Positions 39,481 to 49,661 of a DNA stretch of 64,000 nt are shown here, in pieces. The stretch is from an uncultured Lachnospiraceae bacterium (GTDB lineage Bacteria; Bacillota; Clostridia; Lachnospirales; Lachnospiraceae), in the NCBI GenBank assembly GCA_946631295.1, contig CAMOZY010000005.1, forward strand, positions 1 through 64,000. The letters are read 5' to 3'. The position numbers and the translations under genes are program-made. Positions within the stretch are counted from its first letter, which is position 1. Every line of letters begins with the position of its first letter. A model generated the notes under the pieces. That model ran no database searches. It was not told the origin of the DNA and saw nothing but the letters and a program-made list of their open reading frames with translations.

Positions 39481-40788
39481 ATGAATGATACTGTGAATCC
39501 AAGTGAAGAATATATCCGCGAGTTGGATTCTCTTGCAGGGAAGGTGCTGGAACTTGCAAGGGATGAGATTCTTATGTCCTTCAGGTTTCTTGACAGGAGC
39601 CTTATGGAACTGAAGACTGTGTCAAAACCCGGGCTTGGCGGGATAGCTTCCGCAGAATCGGTTATGTATTACGATCCGGTGTATCTGCTTAAGTGTTCTC
39701 AGAGGGATTTTAAGCTGCCTGCCAGGATACTTTTTCATGTGTTGCTCCATCATATCTTTGCCCATCCCTTTACGGGAAAAAGAACGGATGCAGTGCTGTG
39801 GGACCTTTCCTGTGACATTGCAGCCGAGAGCGTTATAGCCGAACTGCATGAGCCCTGTCTTACAATAGACGATGATCTTCGAAGCGCCGGAATGCTCAGG
39901 GTACTCAGAGAGGATATAGGACCTCTTTCCGCAGAAAAGATATATAAATATTTCAGGAAAAATCCTTTGACGCCTTCGAGAGTTCTTGAGTATGAGCGGG
40001 CATTTAAGCGTGATGAGCATGATCTGTGGCATTCCTCATCGGAGGGAGAACTTGTGATATCCGAAGAGGAGTGGAAGAAGATCGCACGACAGGTTCTTGC
40101 TGAGATTAAGAATTTTTCCGAAAAAGGAAGTGCGGCAGAATCTCTGGAGCGGAATCTTTCGGAAGGCGCTGAGGTTAAGTATGATTATGCAAAGCTTCTC
40201 GAGCACTTTGTCGTGATGGGTGAACAGCTGCGCTTAAGCGACGACGAGTTTGATTATATTTATTACACCTACGGACTTGAGAATTATAACGGAATGCCCT
40301 TTATTGAACCGCTCGAATACAGGGATGAAAAAAGGATAAGGGATTTTGTCATAGCGATTGACACATCCGCATCCTGCAGCGGTGAAACAGTCAGAAAGTT
40401 CATCAGACATACCTTCGATCTGCTGAAAAGAAACGAAAGCTTTTTCCGCAAGGTGAACGTCCACATTATTCAGTGCGACAGTGAAGTGAAAAGCGATGAA
40501 AAGATAACGGACACCTCAGAGCTGGACAGATACCTTTCGGAGATGAAACTTTACGGCGGAGGTGCGACGGACTTCAGACCTGTTTTTTCATACGTTGATG
40601 ATCTTAACGAAAAACGAGAGTTCGATAATCTTAAGGGAATGATCTATTTTACCGACGGGTACGGAATCTATCCCGAAAAGAAACCTGACTTTGATGTCAT
40701 ATTTGCATTTCTGAATGATGATCCCGGAAGACTCAGTCCGCCGGCATGGAGCATGAAGGCGGTCATAGAAGAGGAGGCACTGAATTGA
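39481..40788 (+). CDS. VWA-like protein with degenerate metallopeptidase-like N-terminus (DUF2201-like)
   Basis: RILFHVLLHHIFAHPF...DLSCDIAAESVI; VWA-type DFVIAIDTSASCSGETVRKFI; GGGATDFRPVFSYV. Confidence 0.8.
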   Translation: MNDTVNPSEEYIRELDSLAGKVLELARDEILMSFRFLDRSLMELKTVSKPGLGGIASAESVMYYDPVYLLKCSQRDFKLPARILFHVLLHHIFAHPFTGKRTDAVLWDLSCDIAAESVIAELHEPCLTIDDDLRSAGMLRVLREDIGPLSAEKIYKYFRKNPLTPSRVLEYERAFKRDEHDLWHSSSEGELVISEEEWKKIARQVLAEIKNFSEKGSAAESLERNLSEGAEVKYDYAKLLEHFVVMGEQLRLSDDEFDYIYYTYGLENYNGMPFIEPLEYRDEKRIRDFVIAIDTSASCSGETVRKFIRHTFDLLKRNESFFRKVNVHIIQCDSEVKSDEKITDTSELDRYLSEMKLYGGGATDFRPVFSYVDDLNEKREFDNLKGMIYFTDGYGIYPEKKPDFDVIFAFLNDDPGRLSPPAWSMKAVIEEEALN

Positions 40789-42302
40789 ACATAGCTAACG
40801 CAAAACAGGTCATTAAGGATACCGTTCTCATATATCTCAAGAAAACCGATGACGGGGATTACTGTATTCCTGTCGTAAGACAGCGCCCGATCTTCATGAT
40901 AGGAGCGCCGGGTATAGGTAAAACAGCCATTATGGAACAGATCGCATCAGAGCTGGGGATAGCGCTTGTATCCTATTCCATGACGCATCATACCAGACAG
41001 TCCGCTCTGGGCTTGCCGTATATAACCAAAAAGGAATTCGGCGGTGAGGAATATCCCGTGACCGAATATACAATGAGTGAGATCATTTCATCAGTTTATG
41101 AGACCATAGAAAAGAGTGGGATTAAGGAAGGCATTCTTTTCCTGGATGAGATAAACTGCGTCTCGGAAACCCTTGGACCGTCAATGCTGCAATTCCTGCA
41201 GTATAAGACATTTGGCAGACACTCAGTTCCCGAGGGATGGGTTATCGTAACGGCCGGAAATCCTCCTGAGTACAACCGCTCGGTAAGGGAATTTGATGTG
41301 GCGACACTGGACAGACTGAAAGTGATATCCGTTGATCCCGACCTGAAGATCTGGCGTGAATATGCATACGGACGTAATATCCACGGTGCAGTGCTCGGGT
41401 ATCTTGATGTCAAAAAGGATGACTTCTATGTGATGGAGATGTCACCTCAGGGAAGATCATATGTTACCGCAAGAGGATGGGAAGATCTTTCAGAAATGCT
41501 GAAGCTGTGCGAGGAGGAAGAGATAACAGCGGATGAAACACTTATTTCACAGTATCTGAGATGCGAGCGCGTATCCAAGGACTTTGCGGCATATTATGAC
41601 ATGTATAAAAAGTACAAGAAGGATTATCGCATCGCGGATATCCTTGCGGGCTCGCCTTCTCCCGGAATTATCGGCAAGGCATCGAATGCCGGTTTTGATG
41701 AAAGGCTTTCTGTCCTCGGAATGCTGTTTGATTCTGTTTGCGCTGATATGAGAACAGCTATGGAAAAAGCAGATCTTATAACTGCCGTTAATCCTGTGCT
41801 GAAGTCAGTCAAGGCAAAGTCCTCAGAAGGAGGTAACTGTTCCGAGGTAACGGATATCCTCAGACGATCATCCGAAACTGCCGCAAAGAGAATGCATTCG
41901 CTTAAGACAGCAGGGGCGCTCAGTGATGAGGAAAGGAAGATCCTGAAGGGAAGCGCTGCACTTTATGATGATATGATAAGAGCGTGCAATGATGCATCCT
42001 GCGACAGTGCAAGCGGTGCATTTTCAGTTATTTCACAGGCATATGAGAAGAAGATTTCTTCTCTGAAAAAGGAAGTGGAAAAGAGCGGAAATGAGTTGTC
42101 CAATATGATCTCTTTTGTAAGGGAGGCATATAAGGATGGAAATGAGCCTGTGATACTTGCGACAAAGCTCACATCGGATCCGTGGTCATCGAGATTCATA
42201 GCCTCGTTTGGAAGCAGAGACTACGAGGAACTGGCTAAGGATATGGAACTGTCGGAAAGAGGAAATGATCTGAAGGAGAAAATCCTGAAGCTTGATCTGT
42301 GA
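40785..42302 (+). CDS. MoxR-type AAA+ ATPase (TTG start overlapping VWA stop)
   Basis: PIFMIGAPGIGKTAIMEQIA Walker A, GILFLDEINCVSETLGPSMLQFLQ Walker B, VTAGNPPEYNRS sensor. Confidence 0.9.
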   Translation: MNIANAKQVIKDTVLIYLKKTDDGDYCIPVVRQRPIFMIGAPGIGKTAIMEQIASELGIALVSYSMTHHTRQSALGLPYITKKEFGGEEYPVTEYTMSEIISSVYETIEKSGIKEGILFLDEINCVSETLGPSMLQFLQYKTFGRHSVPEGWVIVTAGNPPEYNRSVREFDVATLDRLKVISVDPDLKIWREYAYGRNIHGAVLGYLDVKKDDFYVMEMSPQGRSYVTARGWEDLSEMLKLCEEEEITADETLISQYLRCERVSKDFAAYYDMYKKYKKDYRIADILAGSPSPGIIGKASNAGFDERLSVLGMLFDSVCADMRTAMEKADLITAVNPVLKSVKAKSSEGGNCSEVTDILRRSSETAAKRMHSLKTAGALSDEERKILKGSAALYDDMIRACNDASCDSASGAFSVISQAYEKKISSLKKEVEKSGNELSNMISFVREAYKDGNEPVILATKLTSDPWSSRFIASFGSRDYEELAKDMELSERGNDLKEKILKLDL

Positions 42303-42310
42303 TGATAACT

Positions 42311-42360
42311 GGTACATTGAATGATTAATAACCGGTCGGACATTCAATGTTCAATGTACC
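42311..42360 (+). promoter_or_regulatory. competing-hairpin leader upstream of LRR gene
   Basis: GGTACATTGAA (42311-42321)/TTCAATGTACC (42350-42360) and CATTGAATG (42315-42323)/CATTCAATG (42341-42349) are mutually exclusive. Confidence 0.5.
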
Positions 42361-42392
42361 GGGATGATTTCTTAGAAAAAAGAGGTCCTGAT

Positions 42393-43268
42393 TTGGAAAA
42401 AGAGATAAGTTATCCCGAAGGTGAACTCATCTTTGATGTAAGAGCGGATGGAGTTTTTCTTACAAGAGTGACGGGAAGCTTTACCGAACTGACACTGCCG
42501 GAAAATCCGGAAGGGATTGGAAAAGTGACAGCGGTGTCAAAAAAAGCATTTCTCGGAAGAAAGACATTAAAAAGGATAAGCCTGCCGCATAGCATTACAT
42601 CAGTTGGTGACTGGTGCTTTACAAACTGCATAAATCTGATCAGCATATCAATGCCTTCATGCATGACGGGGGAGGGAATCTTTAATGGATGCACTTCTCT
42701 TGAAGAGATAATGCTTCCGGGCATTTCAGGAGATATGGGAGCACTCCTTGCAGGCGCAGTAAGATACGGGGCTCCGCCGCATCTTACTGATATCACGAAG
42801 ATAGAAAATGACAGATATGAAAAATGGGATGCGTGGGTAAAAAGACTTCTTGCAGAGCCTGATGATGAAGGCTTTACCAATCAGATCCTCTGCGGTGAAG
42901 AGGATTACGGAAGCTGTGACAAGGATGCCTATGAGAGCAGGAGACGCGTCATGAAGGCATCACTCTGTATTCTGAGGCTTCTTCATCCTGAGAAACTGTC
43001 CGAAGCGAATTCCTCGCTTATGTCGGATTATCTGTACCGTCACAGGGAGGGAAGCCCTGATGGAAATGAAAGCTGGGTTGCAGTCAGGGATCATTTTCCG
43101 GATAAGAAACATTTTGATCTTCTTAGCAGGCTTGAGTGTATTGATGATACCAACAGGGATAAGATGATACGGAGCCTCGGAGATGACAGACAGGAACTGA
43201 AAAGTCTTCTTATCAAAACCTCGGGCTCAGATGCTGCTGACAGGTTTTTCTCGGCATTTGAGTTATAG
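42393..43268 (+). CDS. BspA-type leucine-rich repeat protein (probable TTG start; longest ORF from 42321)
   Basis: AVSKKAFLGRKTLKRISLPHSITSVGDWCFTNCINLISISMPS; AGAGG SD before TTG at 42393. Confidence 0.7.
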   Translation: MEKEISYPEGELIFDVRADGVFLTRVTGSFTELTLPENPEGIGKVTAVSKKAFLGRKTLKRISLPHSITSVGDWCFTNCINLISISMPSCMTGEGIFNGCTSLEEIMLPGISGDMGALLAGAVRYGAPPHLTDITKIENDRYEKWDAWVKRLLAEPDDEGFTNQILCGEEDYGSCDKDAYESRRRVMKASLCILRLLHPEKLSEANSSLMSDYLYRHREGSPDGNESWVAVRDHFPDKKHFDLLSRLECIDDTNRDKMIRSLGDDRQELKSLLIKTSGSDAADRFFSAFEL

Positions 43269-43328
43269 TCGGCATTTGAGTTGTAGCAGGTGTTGATAAT
43301 TCATTGATCATAAGATCATGGTTTAAAT

Positions 43329-44921
43329 ATGAGTAAGAATAAAGAGTACAGAAATATATATGCATCTTTTCCGGATATTGCCATATCACTGATGTATGTT
43401 TTTGCAGCTGCGGGTCTGGCGCTTCTTTCATATTATGCGGTGACAGGCACATATCTCATCAGACGCTTTAATGGGCAGGAATCTGTTTATATTGAAGATG
43501 ATCCTGTAAAGCAGCTGATAGTCTTCGGCATTTTTCTTGCTGTAATACTTGTCTCCGGAGTTTTCTGGGATAAATGCTGCAAAAAGCAGGAAAAGACTGC
43601 AGATCTTGTTCTGGTACTGTGTACATTTGTCATGATATCTGCGGGTCTGGTATATGTTATGAATCACCCTTATTACATGGACGGGGATCAGATCAATACA
43701 TTTTATGCGGCGGTTTATGCATGTCAGGAAGGTTCATCCACCCAGTATGAAATGTTTCAGCCCGGAGGATATATAGGAATCTATCCCCAGCAAAAGGGAC
43801 TGGTTTTTTTCTATTATCTGCTTTATCACATATTCGGTGACAAGATGTTCGAGTCAATACAGTTTCTGCACATACTGTATCCCGGATTCATCCTTCATGC
43901 GGGCTATCAGGCTCTTAAGGAGGAGGATGTGTCTTCTTTTGCAAGGAGCATTTACTGTGTGATGGTTACTGCGTGTCTGCCTCTGTATCTCTATATTCCC
44001 TACATGTACGGCGATCTCGGTTCGGTTGCTTTTACATTCTGCTTTGCATATTTTCTTACGAGATATCTTCATACAGGTGAGAAGATCCATATCATATCGA
44101 TGTGCCTGTTCGGAAGCATGGCCGTTCTTTTGCGTATGCAGATATGGATACTTCTGATAGCTGCATTTATCGTGCTGTTCCTCGAGTACATGCGAAGAAG
44201 GAAGATCATGATCATTATTGCGGGAATATGTGTGGCGGCATCTGCAATCCTTGCTTCCGTGGGAGTTCAGAAGTTCTTCGAAGAAAAGAGCGGATATAAG
44301 GATGTCGACGGAGTTCCCGCCATATGCTGGGTTGCAATGGGCCTCCAGGAAACAGACGGAAATCCCGGCGCCTATAACAGGTATAACCAGGGAACCTTTG
44401 AAGAAAACGGATTTAATGCCGAAGCAGCTTCGGCCGTAGCGAAGGAAGACATCAGACAGATCATAGGGACCATGAAAGAAGAACCCGCTTATATCAAATG
44501 GTTCTTCGGAACAAAGCTCAGGCAGGAGTGGACAGCACCCGATATGGAGGGAATATCCATGACCTCAGTATGGAATGAGCTTTCAGGAACAAATCCGTCG
44601 GATGCTCCGGAATGGCTTGCGGAAATATATTCTTCGGGTGATCTGTATAACACCCTTATCAATTTTGCAAACAGATATCAGTCCGTTGTTTACCTTATGG
44701 CACTTCTTCTGGCAGTGCTCATGATATTCCGCAGAAAAGAAGACCCGAAGCCCGTTATGATCCTTGCACTGATCTATTTTCTCGGAGGACTTATCTTTTT
44801 TACCTTCTGGGAAAATAAGAGCAGATATGTTCTCCCCTTCTTCACAAGCCTTGTTCTTCTCGTGCCGTATTCTGTGGATGAACTGCGAAGGCTGTTTTTG
44901 ATAATGAAGATCAGAGAATGA
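43329..44921 (+). CDS. polytopic membrane protein, GT39/GT-C glycosyltransferase-like
   Basis: 530 aa; ~12 hydrophobic segments; YMDGDQINTFYAAVYA early acidic loop. Confidence 0.6.
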   Translation: MSKNKEYRNIYASFPDIAISLMYVFAAAGLALLSYYAVTGTYLIRRFNGQESVYIEDDPVKQLIVFGIFLAVILVSGVFWDKCCKKQEKTADLVLVLCTFVMISAGLVYVMNHPYYMDGDQINTFYAAVYACQEGSSTQYEMFQPGGYIGIYPQQKGLVFFYYLLYHIFGDKMFESIQFLHILYPGFILHAGYQALKEEDVSSFARSIYCVMVTACLPLYLYIPYMYGDLGSVAFTFCFAYFLTRYLHTGEKIHIISMCLFGSMAVLLRMQIWILLIAAFIVLFLEYMRRRKIMIIIAGICVAASAILASVGVQKFFEEKSGYKDVDGVPAICWVAMGLQETDGNPGAYNRYNQGTFEENGFNAEAASAVAKEDIRQIIGTMKEEPAYIKWFFGTKLRQEWTAPDMEGISMTSVWNELSGTNPSDAPEWLAEIYSSGDLYNTLINFANRYQSVVYLMALLLAVLMIFRRKEDPKPVMILALIYFLGGLIFFTFWENKSRYVLPFFTSLVLLVPYSVDELRRLFLIMKIRE

Positions 44922-44987
44922 AAGAGCTTTCAATGTCAAGTAATTAAAAAAATATAAAAGAAAACGTTTTACATCGCAAAAAACCTA

Positions 44988-45016
44988 TTGAAATAAGGAA
45001 AAACCTGACATAGAAT
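44988..45016 (+). promoter_or_regulatory. promoter for pilin-like gene
   Basis: TTGAAA-N17-TAGAAT. Confidence 0.6.
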
Positions 45017-45067
45017 AAATCTTAAGATTTTATTAATATTTCCAGATTAAACGATTAAGGTGTTTTT

Positions 45068-45490
45068 ATGAAGGAAAACAAAGGTTTTTCCCTTGTGGAA
45101 CTTATAATAGTAATAGCGATAATGTCAGTGCTGATAGGGCTGCTAGCTCCTCAGTTTGTCAAATATGTTGAGCAGTCAAGGAGATCAAGAGATATCCAGA
45201 CTGCTGACCGTATCAGAGAGGCATTTCTTGCGGATATTGCAGAAGGTAACCTTTCTGGTACAAATTCTATTGAGGTGGAGATTAATGCTTCTTATCTGCC
45301 TGGAACTATAAATGAGACTCCTCATGTAGCCGGTCATGTTATAGGACATGGAGATACATTTATGGCTGTTTATGATGCCGATGGTAATGTGGTTGGAGTA
45401 TTTGTTAAATCCGATTATGACAATAATTCTCCAAATCCTCTTTATAACCTCACTACTCAATCGGGGATTGAGGCATACAGGCAGGCTTAA
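45068..45490 (+). CDS. type IV pilin/pseudopilin-like protein
   Basis: MKENKG|FSLVELIIVIAIMSVLIGLLAPQFVKYVEQSR prepilin cleavage/methylation motif with Glu5. Confidence 0.88.
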   Translation: MKENKGFSLVELIIVIAIMSVLIGLLAPQFVKYVEQSRRSRDIQTADRIREAFLADIAEGNLSGTNSIEVEINASYLPGTINETPHVAGHVIGHGDTFMAVYDADGNVVGVFVKSDYDNNSPNPLYNLTTQSGIEAYRQA

Positions 45491-45530
45491 ATCCCAATCG
45501 CCTGAGAATACAAAATTTTATACTTTTTTC

Positions 45531-45563
45531 AGCATCCGGTTCGTTTGAGCCGGATGCTTTTTT
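45531..45563 (+). terminator. intrinsic terminator after pilin
   Basis: GCATCCGG...CCGGATGC followed by TTTTTT. Confidence 0.85.
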
Positions 45564-45621
45564 GTGCTAAAATCTATTAAGTTGTTAAGTGTTATCACTA
45601 CAAAAGAAACGGAGAATTAAG

Positions 45622-46848
45622 ATGACATTAGAAGAAGCAAAAGCAAAACTTGAAAAATACGGACAGATGCAGGTCCTGAAATACTATGACGAACTTGACG
45701 ATGCACAGAAGGCTGCACTTCTTGCACAGATCGATGCAACCGATATGAGCATCCAGGCTAACTGCAAGCACCAGGAGGAACTCGGAAAGCGCGGAGTCAT
45801 CACACCGCTTGACTGCATGGAGATTTCCGAGATTGAAGAAAATAAGGCCGAGTTCGATAAGGTCGGACTTGATGCGATCAAGCAGGGCAAGGTTGCCGCA
45901 CTCCTTCTTGCAGGAGGAATGGGTACAAGACTTGGCTCCGACAATCCCAAGGGAATGTACAATGTCGGCAAGACCAGAGAACTCTATATATTTGAGTGCC
46001 TTTTCAATAACATGAAGGATGTTACCGACAGAGCGGGTGCTCCGATCCACATCTATATCATGACATCCGAGAAGAATAATGACGCCACTGTCGCTTTCTT
46101 TAAGGAGAAGAATTTCTTCGGATATCCCGAGGATCATGTTCATTTCTTCATGCAGGAAATGGCCGCCGCAACCGATTACGAAGGAAGGATCTATCTTGAA
46201 GAAAAGGGAAGAATGGCAACCTCTCCCAATGGAAACGGAGGATGGTTCATTTCACTGGTTAATGCAGGACTTCTTGACAGCGTTCACGAATACGGTATCG
46301 AATGGTTCAATGTATTTGCTGTAGATAACGTGCTTCAGCGCATTGCAGATCCTGTTTTTGTGGGGGCTACCATCGCAAGAAACTGCACTGTAGGAGCCAA
46401 GGTTGTAAGAAAGGCTGCTCCCGATGAGAAGGTTGGAGTTATCTGCCTTGAGGATGGAAAGCCTTCAATCGTGGAATACTACGATCTTACCGAAGAACTT
46501 ATGAATGCGAAGAATGAAAAGGGAGATCCCGCATATAACTTTGGTGTTATCCTTAACTATCTGTTCAAAACAGAACAGCTCGAGAGGATCCTTAACGGAG
46601 CTCTTCCTCTTCACATCGTTGAAAAGAAGATCCCCTGCCTTGATGAAAATGGTAATCTCTTCAAGCCGGAATCTCCCAACGGATATAAGTATGAGAACCT
46701 TGTTCTCGATATGATCCACCAGTGCGACAGCTGCCTTCCTTTTGAAGTCGCAAGAGAGAAGGAGTTTGCACCTATCAAGAATAAGACCGGCGTAGATTCC
46801 GTTGAAAGCGCTCAGGCACTTCTTGAAAAGAACGGAGTCGTTCTGTAA
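45622..46848 (+). CDS. UDP-GlcNAc/UDP-sugar pyrophosphorylase (UDPGP family)
   Basis: VAALLLAGGMGTRLGSDNPKGMYNVG; PNGNGGWFISL. Confidence 0.9.
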   Translation: MTLEEAKAKLEKYGQMQVLKYYDELDDAQKAALLAQIDATDMSIQANCKHQEELGKRGVITPLDCMEISEIEENKAEFDKVGLDAIKQGKVAALLLAGGMGTRLGSDNPKGMYNVGKTRELYIFECLFNNMKDVTDRAGAPIHIYIMTSEKNNDATVAFFKEKNFFGYPEDHVHFFMQEMAAATDYEGRIYLEEKGRMATSPNGNGGWFISLVNAGLLDSVHEYGIEWFNVFAVDNVLQRIADPVFVGATIARNCTVGAKVVRKAAPDEKVGVICLEDGKPSIVEYYDLTEELMNAKNEKGDPAYNFGVILNYLFKTEQLERILNGALPLHIVEKKIPCLDENGNLFKPESPNGYKYENLVLDMIHQCDSCLPFEVAREKEFAPIKNKTGVDSVESAQALLEKNGVVL

Positions 46849-46926
46849 AAATACTTGACCCTTCCCCTGGGGAATCCTTTACGGTTGTAAATACAGGGGG
46901 TACAGAACACTATTACAGGAGGAAAT

Positions 46927-47946
46927 ATGGGTAAGATACTTGTTACGGGCGGTGCCGGATTCATCGGCAGCCACACAGTTGTTGAACTTCAGAATGCGGG
47001 AAGAGAGGTTGTTATACTTGATAACCTTTCCAATGCGAATGAAAAGGTACTTGGAAGGATCGAGGCTATAACCGGAAAAGCACCTGTTTTCTATAAGGCA
47101 GACATCAGGGACAGAGAGGCTCTTGAGGAAATCTTCACAAAAGAAGACATAAACGCAGTCATCCATTTTGCTGGACTTAAGGCTGTAGGTGAATCCGTAG
47201 CAAAGCCCTGGGAATACTATGAGAATAACATTGGCGGAACCCTTACTCTCGTTGATGTAATGAGAAAGCACGGATGTAAGAATATCATCTTCTCATCCAG
47301 CGCAACGGTTTACGGAAATCCCGCATTTGTTCCTATCACCGAGGAATGCCCCAAGGGACAGTGCACCAATCCTTACGGCTGGACCAAGTCCATGCTTGAG
47401 CAGATCCTTTCTGATATTCAGAAGGCTGACAACGAATGGAATGTCATTCTTCTCAGATATTTCAATCCCATCGGAGCTCATAAGTCCGGAACCATCGGAG
47501 AAAATCCCAACGGAATTCCCAACAACCTTATGCCCTATATCACGCAGGTTGCAGTGGGCAAGCTGAAGGAACTCGGAGTGTTTGGAAATGATTATGACAC
47601 TCATGACGGAACCGGAGTAAGAGATTATATCCATGTTGTTGACCTTGCCATCGGACATGTAAAGGCACTTGATAAGATAAGTGATAACCCCGGACTTAAG
47701 ATCTACAACCTCGGCACCGGTCAGGGATACAGCGTTCTTGATATCGTAAAGAATTTCGAGGAAGCAAACGGAGTGAAGATTCCTTATTCAATAAAGGAAA
47801 GACGCCCCGGAGATATTGCAGAGTGCTATGCGGACGCTTCCCTTGCAAAGAAGGAACTTGGCTGGACCGCACAGTACGGTATCAGGGAAATGTGCGAAGA
47901 TTCCTGGAGATGGCAGAAGAATAATCCGAACGGATATGATGATTAA
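46927..47946 (+). CDS. galE: UDP-glucose 4-epimerase
   Basis: [51 protein letters not shown]. Confidence 0.96.
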   Translation: MGKILVTGGAGFIGSHTVVELQNAGREVVILDNLSNANEKVLGRIEAITGKAPVFYKADIRDREALEEIFTKEDINAVIHFAGLKAVGESVAKPWEYYENNIGGTLTLVDVMRKHGCKNIIFSSSATVYGNPAFVPITEECPKGQCTNPYGWTKSMLEQILSDIQKADNEWNVILLRYFNPIGAHKSGTIGENPNGIPNNLMPYITQVAVGKLKELGVFGNDYDTHDGTGVRDYIHVVDLAIGHVKALDKISDNPGLKIYNLGTGQGYSVLDIVKNFEEANGVKIPYSIKERRPGDIAECYADASLAKKELGWTAQYGIREMCEDSWRWQKNNPNGYDD

Positions 47947-47949
47947 GAT

Positions 47950-48252
47950 ATGATTCAGGGCGTTTGTGGATTTATAATTGTATACCTTCTTGTGAATCTG
48001 GCTGTTTTTGCGATATACGGTCTGGATAAAAAGAAAGCGATAAATGGCGAGTGGAGAACTCCGGAGAGGAACCTTATAGCTGCTGCAGTAATGGGTACCC
48101 CCGGAGCACTGCTCGGGATGATAGTATTCAGACACAAGATCAGGAAGCCGAAGTTTTACATCGGAGTTCCATTGATACTTGTCATTGAAGCGGTGGCAGC
48201 GTTCCTGGTCATCACAAAGACGGATCTTTTCCTGCAGCTGACAGGCATATGA
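47950..48252 (+). CDS. DUF1294 small membrane protein
   Basis: AIYGLDKKKAINGEWRTPERNLIAAAVMGTPGALLGMIVFRHKIRKPKF. Confidence 0.85.
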   Translation: MIQGVCGFIIVYLLVNLAVFAIYGLDKKKAINGEWRTPERNLIAAAVMGTPGALLGMIVFRHKIRKPKFYIGVPLILVIEAVAAFLVITKTDLFLQLTGI

Positions 48253-48257
48253 ATATA

Positions 48258-48530
48258 TTATACCGGGTCCTCTTCGATTACCTGTATCTCCAGGTAGTCG
48301 AAGGGGACTTCTTCTATAAATGATTCTTTCCTGAACCTGCATTTGGATGTGCGTTTGAAATCCTCGATGTTCTTGTCCAGCCAGATAGGTACGGCAAGAT
48401 CGAGGGCATGGCATGCTTTTTCCAGGCTGTTAAAGATCTTATGAGTGCGCGTATCTTCGGTATCGTCCTCTATGACGACGTCCTTTAGCATATGCGTATC
48501 CTGAAATTCTCTTACCCACAATCTGAACAT
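48258..48530 (-). CDS. hypothetical small protein
   Basis: 90 aa ORF convergent to DUF1294 gene. Confidence 0.6.
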   Translation of the reverse strand: MFRLWVREFQDTHMLKDVVIEDDTEDTRTHKIFNSLEKACHALDLAVPIWLDKNIEDFKRTSKCRFRKESFIEEVPFDYLEIQVIEEDPV

Positions 48531-48672
48531 ACCGGTTTTCCTGTCCGAAAATGTATTCTCAATTGAAACTACACATAAACACTTTAATGTGTTAAAATAT
48601 ATTTTGTATGCGTATGTTTAAAACTGAGTTTTTGTATATCAGTGATTATATTTGAAAGACCGGATTTAAGCA

Positions 48673-49338
48673 ATGGATAATGATATCAATGAAATAGTAC
48701 AGGGTAATGGCATAGAGACCTGGCAGGAGGTTACTCTTGTATATAATGCCGCAATGAGACAGGTTCAGACCAAGATTGAGATACTGAATGAAGAATTTCA
48801 GCACATTCATCAGTACAATCCCATCGAGCATATCAAATGCAGGATGAAGACACCTGAGAGCATAGTCAAGAAGCTCAAGCGTCACGGACTGGATTCTACC
48901 ATTGAGAACATGGTTAATAATGTAAACGATATTGCCGGAGTAAGGATCATCTGTTCCTTTTCATCCGACATATATCGTATTGCCGATATGATCGAGCATC
49001 AGCAGGATATTAAGATCCTCACGGTCAAGGACTATATCACTTTCCCCAAGGCAAGCGGATACAAGAGCTATCATATGATAGTCACTGTTCCCGTATATCT
49101 TTCCGACAGGGTTGTGGATACCAAGGTTGAGATACAGATAAGAACTGTTGCGATGGATTTCTGGGCCAGTCTTGAGCACAAGATCCATTACAAGTTTGAG
49201 GGCGATGCTCCTCAGCATATCAAAGACGAACTGGTAGAGTGCGCGCATCTTGTCTCCGATCTGGATGAAAAGATGCTCAGCCTGAACGATGAGATCATCA
49301 AGCTCAGTTCAATAGAAGGGAATCCGGATCTGATATAA
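48673..49338 (+). CDS. small alarmone synthetase (RelQ/YjbM-like GTP pyrophosphokinase)
   Basis: RMKTPESIVKKLKRHG, DIAGVRIICSF, KASGYKSYHMIV, VEIQIRTVAMDFWASLEHKIHYK. Confidence 0.93.
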   Translation: MDNDINEIVQGNGIETWQEVTLVYNAAMRQVQTKIEILNEEFQHIHQYNPIEHIKCRMKTPESIVKKLKRHGLDSTIENMVNNVNDIAGVRIICSFSSDIYRIADMIEHQQDIKILTVKDYITFPKASGYKSYHMIVTVPVYLSDRVVDTKVEIQIRTVAMDFWASLEHKIHYKFEGDAPQHIKDELVECAHLVSDLDEKMLSLNDEIIKLSSIEGNPDLI

Positions 49339-49661
49339 AACTTCCCATAAAATGAGGAGTGCCCGGAAACCTTTCGGCTCCCGGGCTATTATGAAAAAAT
49401 GATCGATTTATTTGCTTTCGTCTGCTTACAAGATGATTATATTCAGATTGTATGAATAAATTATGAACACCATGTAAAGAAATGGTAAATGTTTATAATT
49501 GACGAAGGAAACTGATATATTTTTAGTACAAAATATACAAAAAATACCCGTATCTGGCATGCACTGAACTTTTATTCAGGGGCATTTTGAAGTATAATAG
49601 GCATCAGTCGGTTTTGAAGACCGCACCGGATCAGGGTGCAATCTTTTTTTCGGAGGCAATT

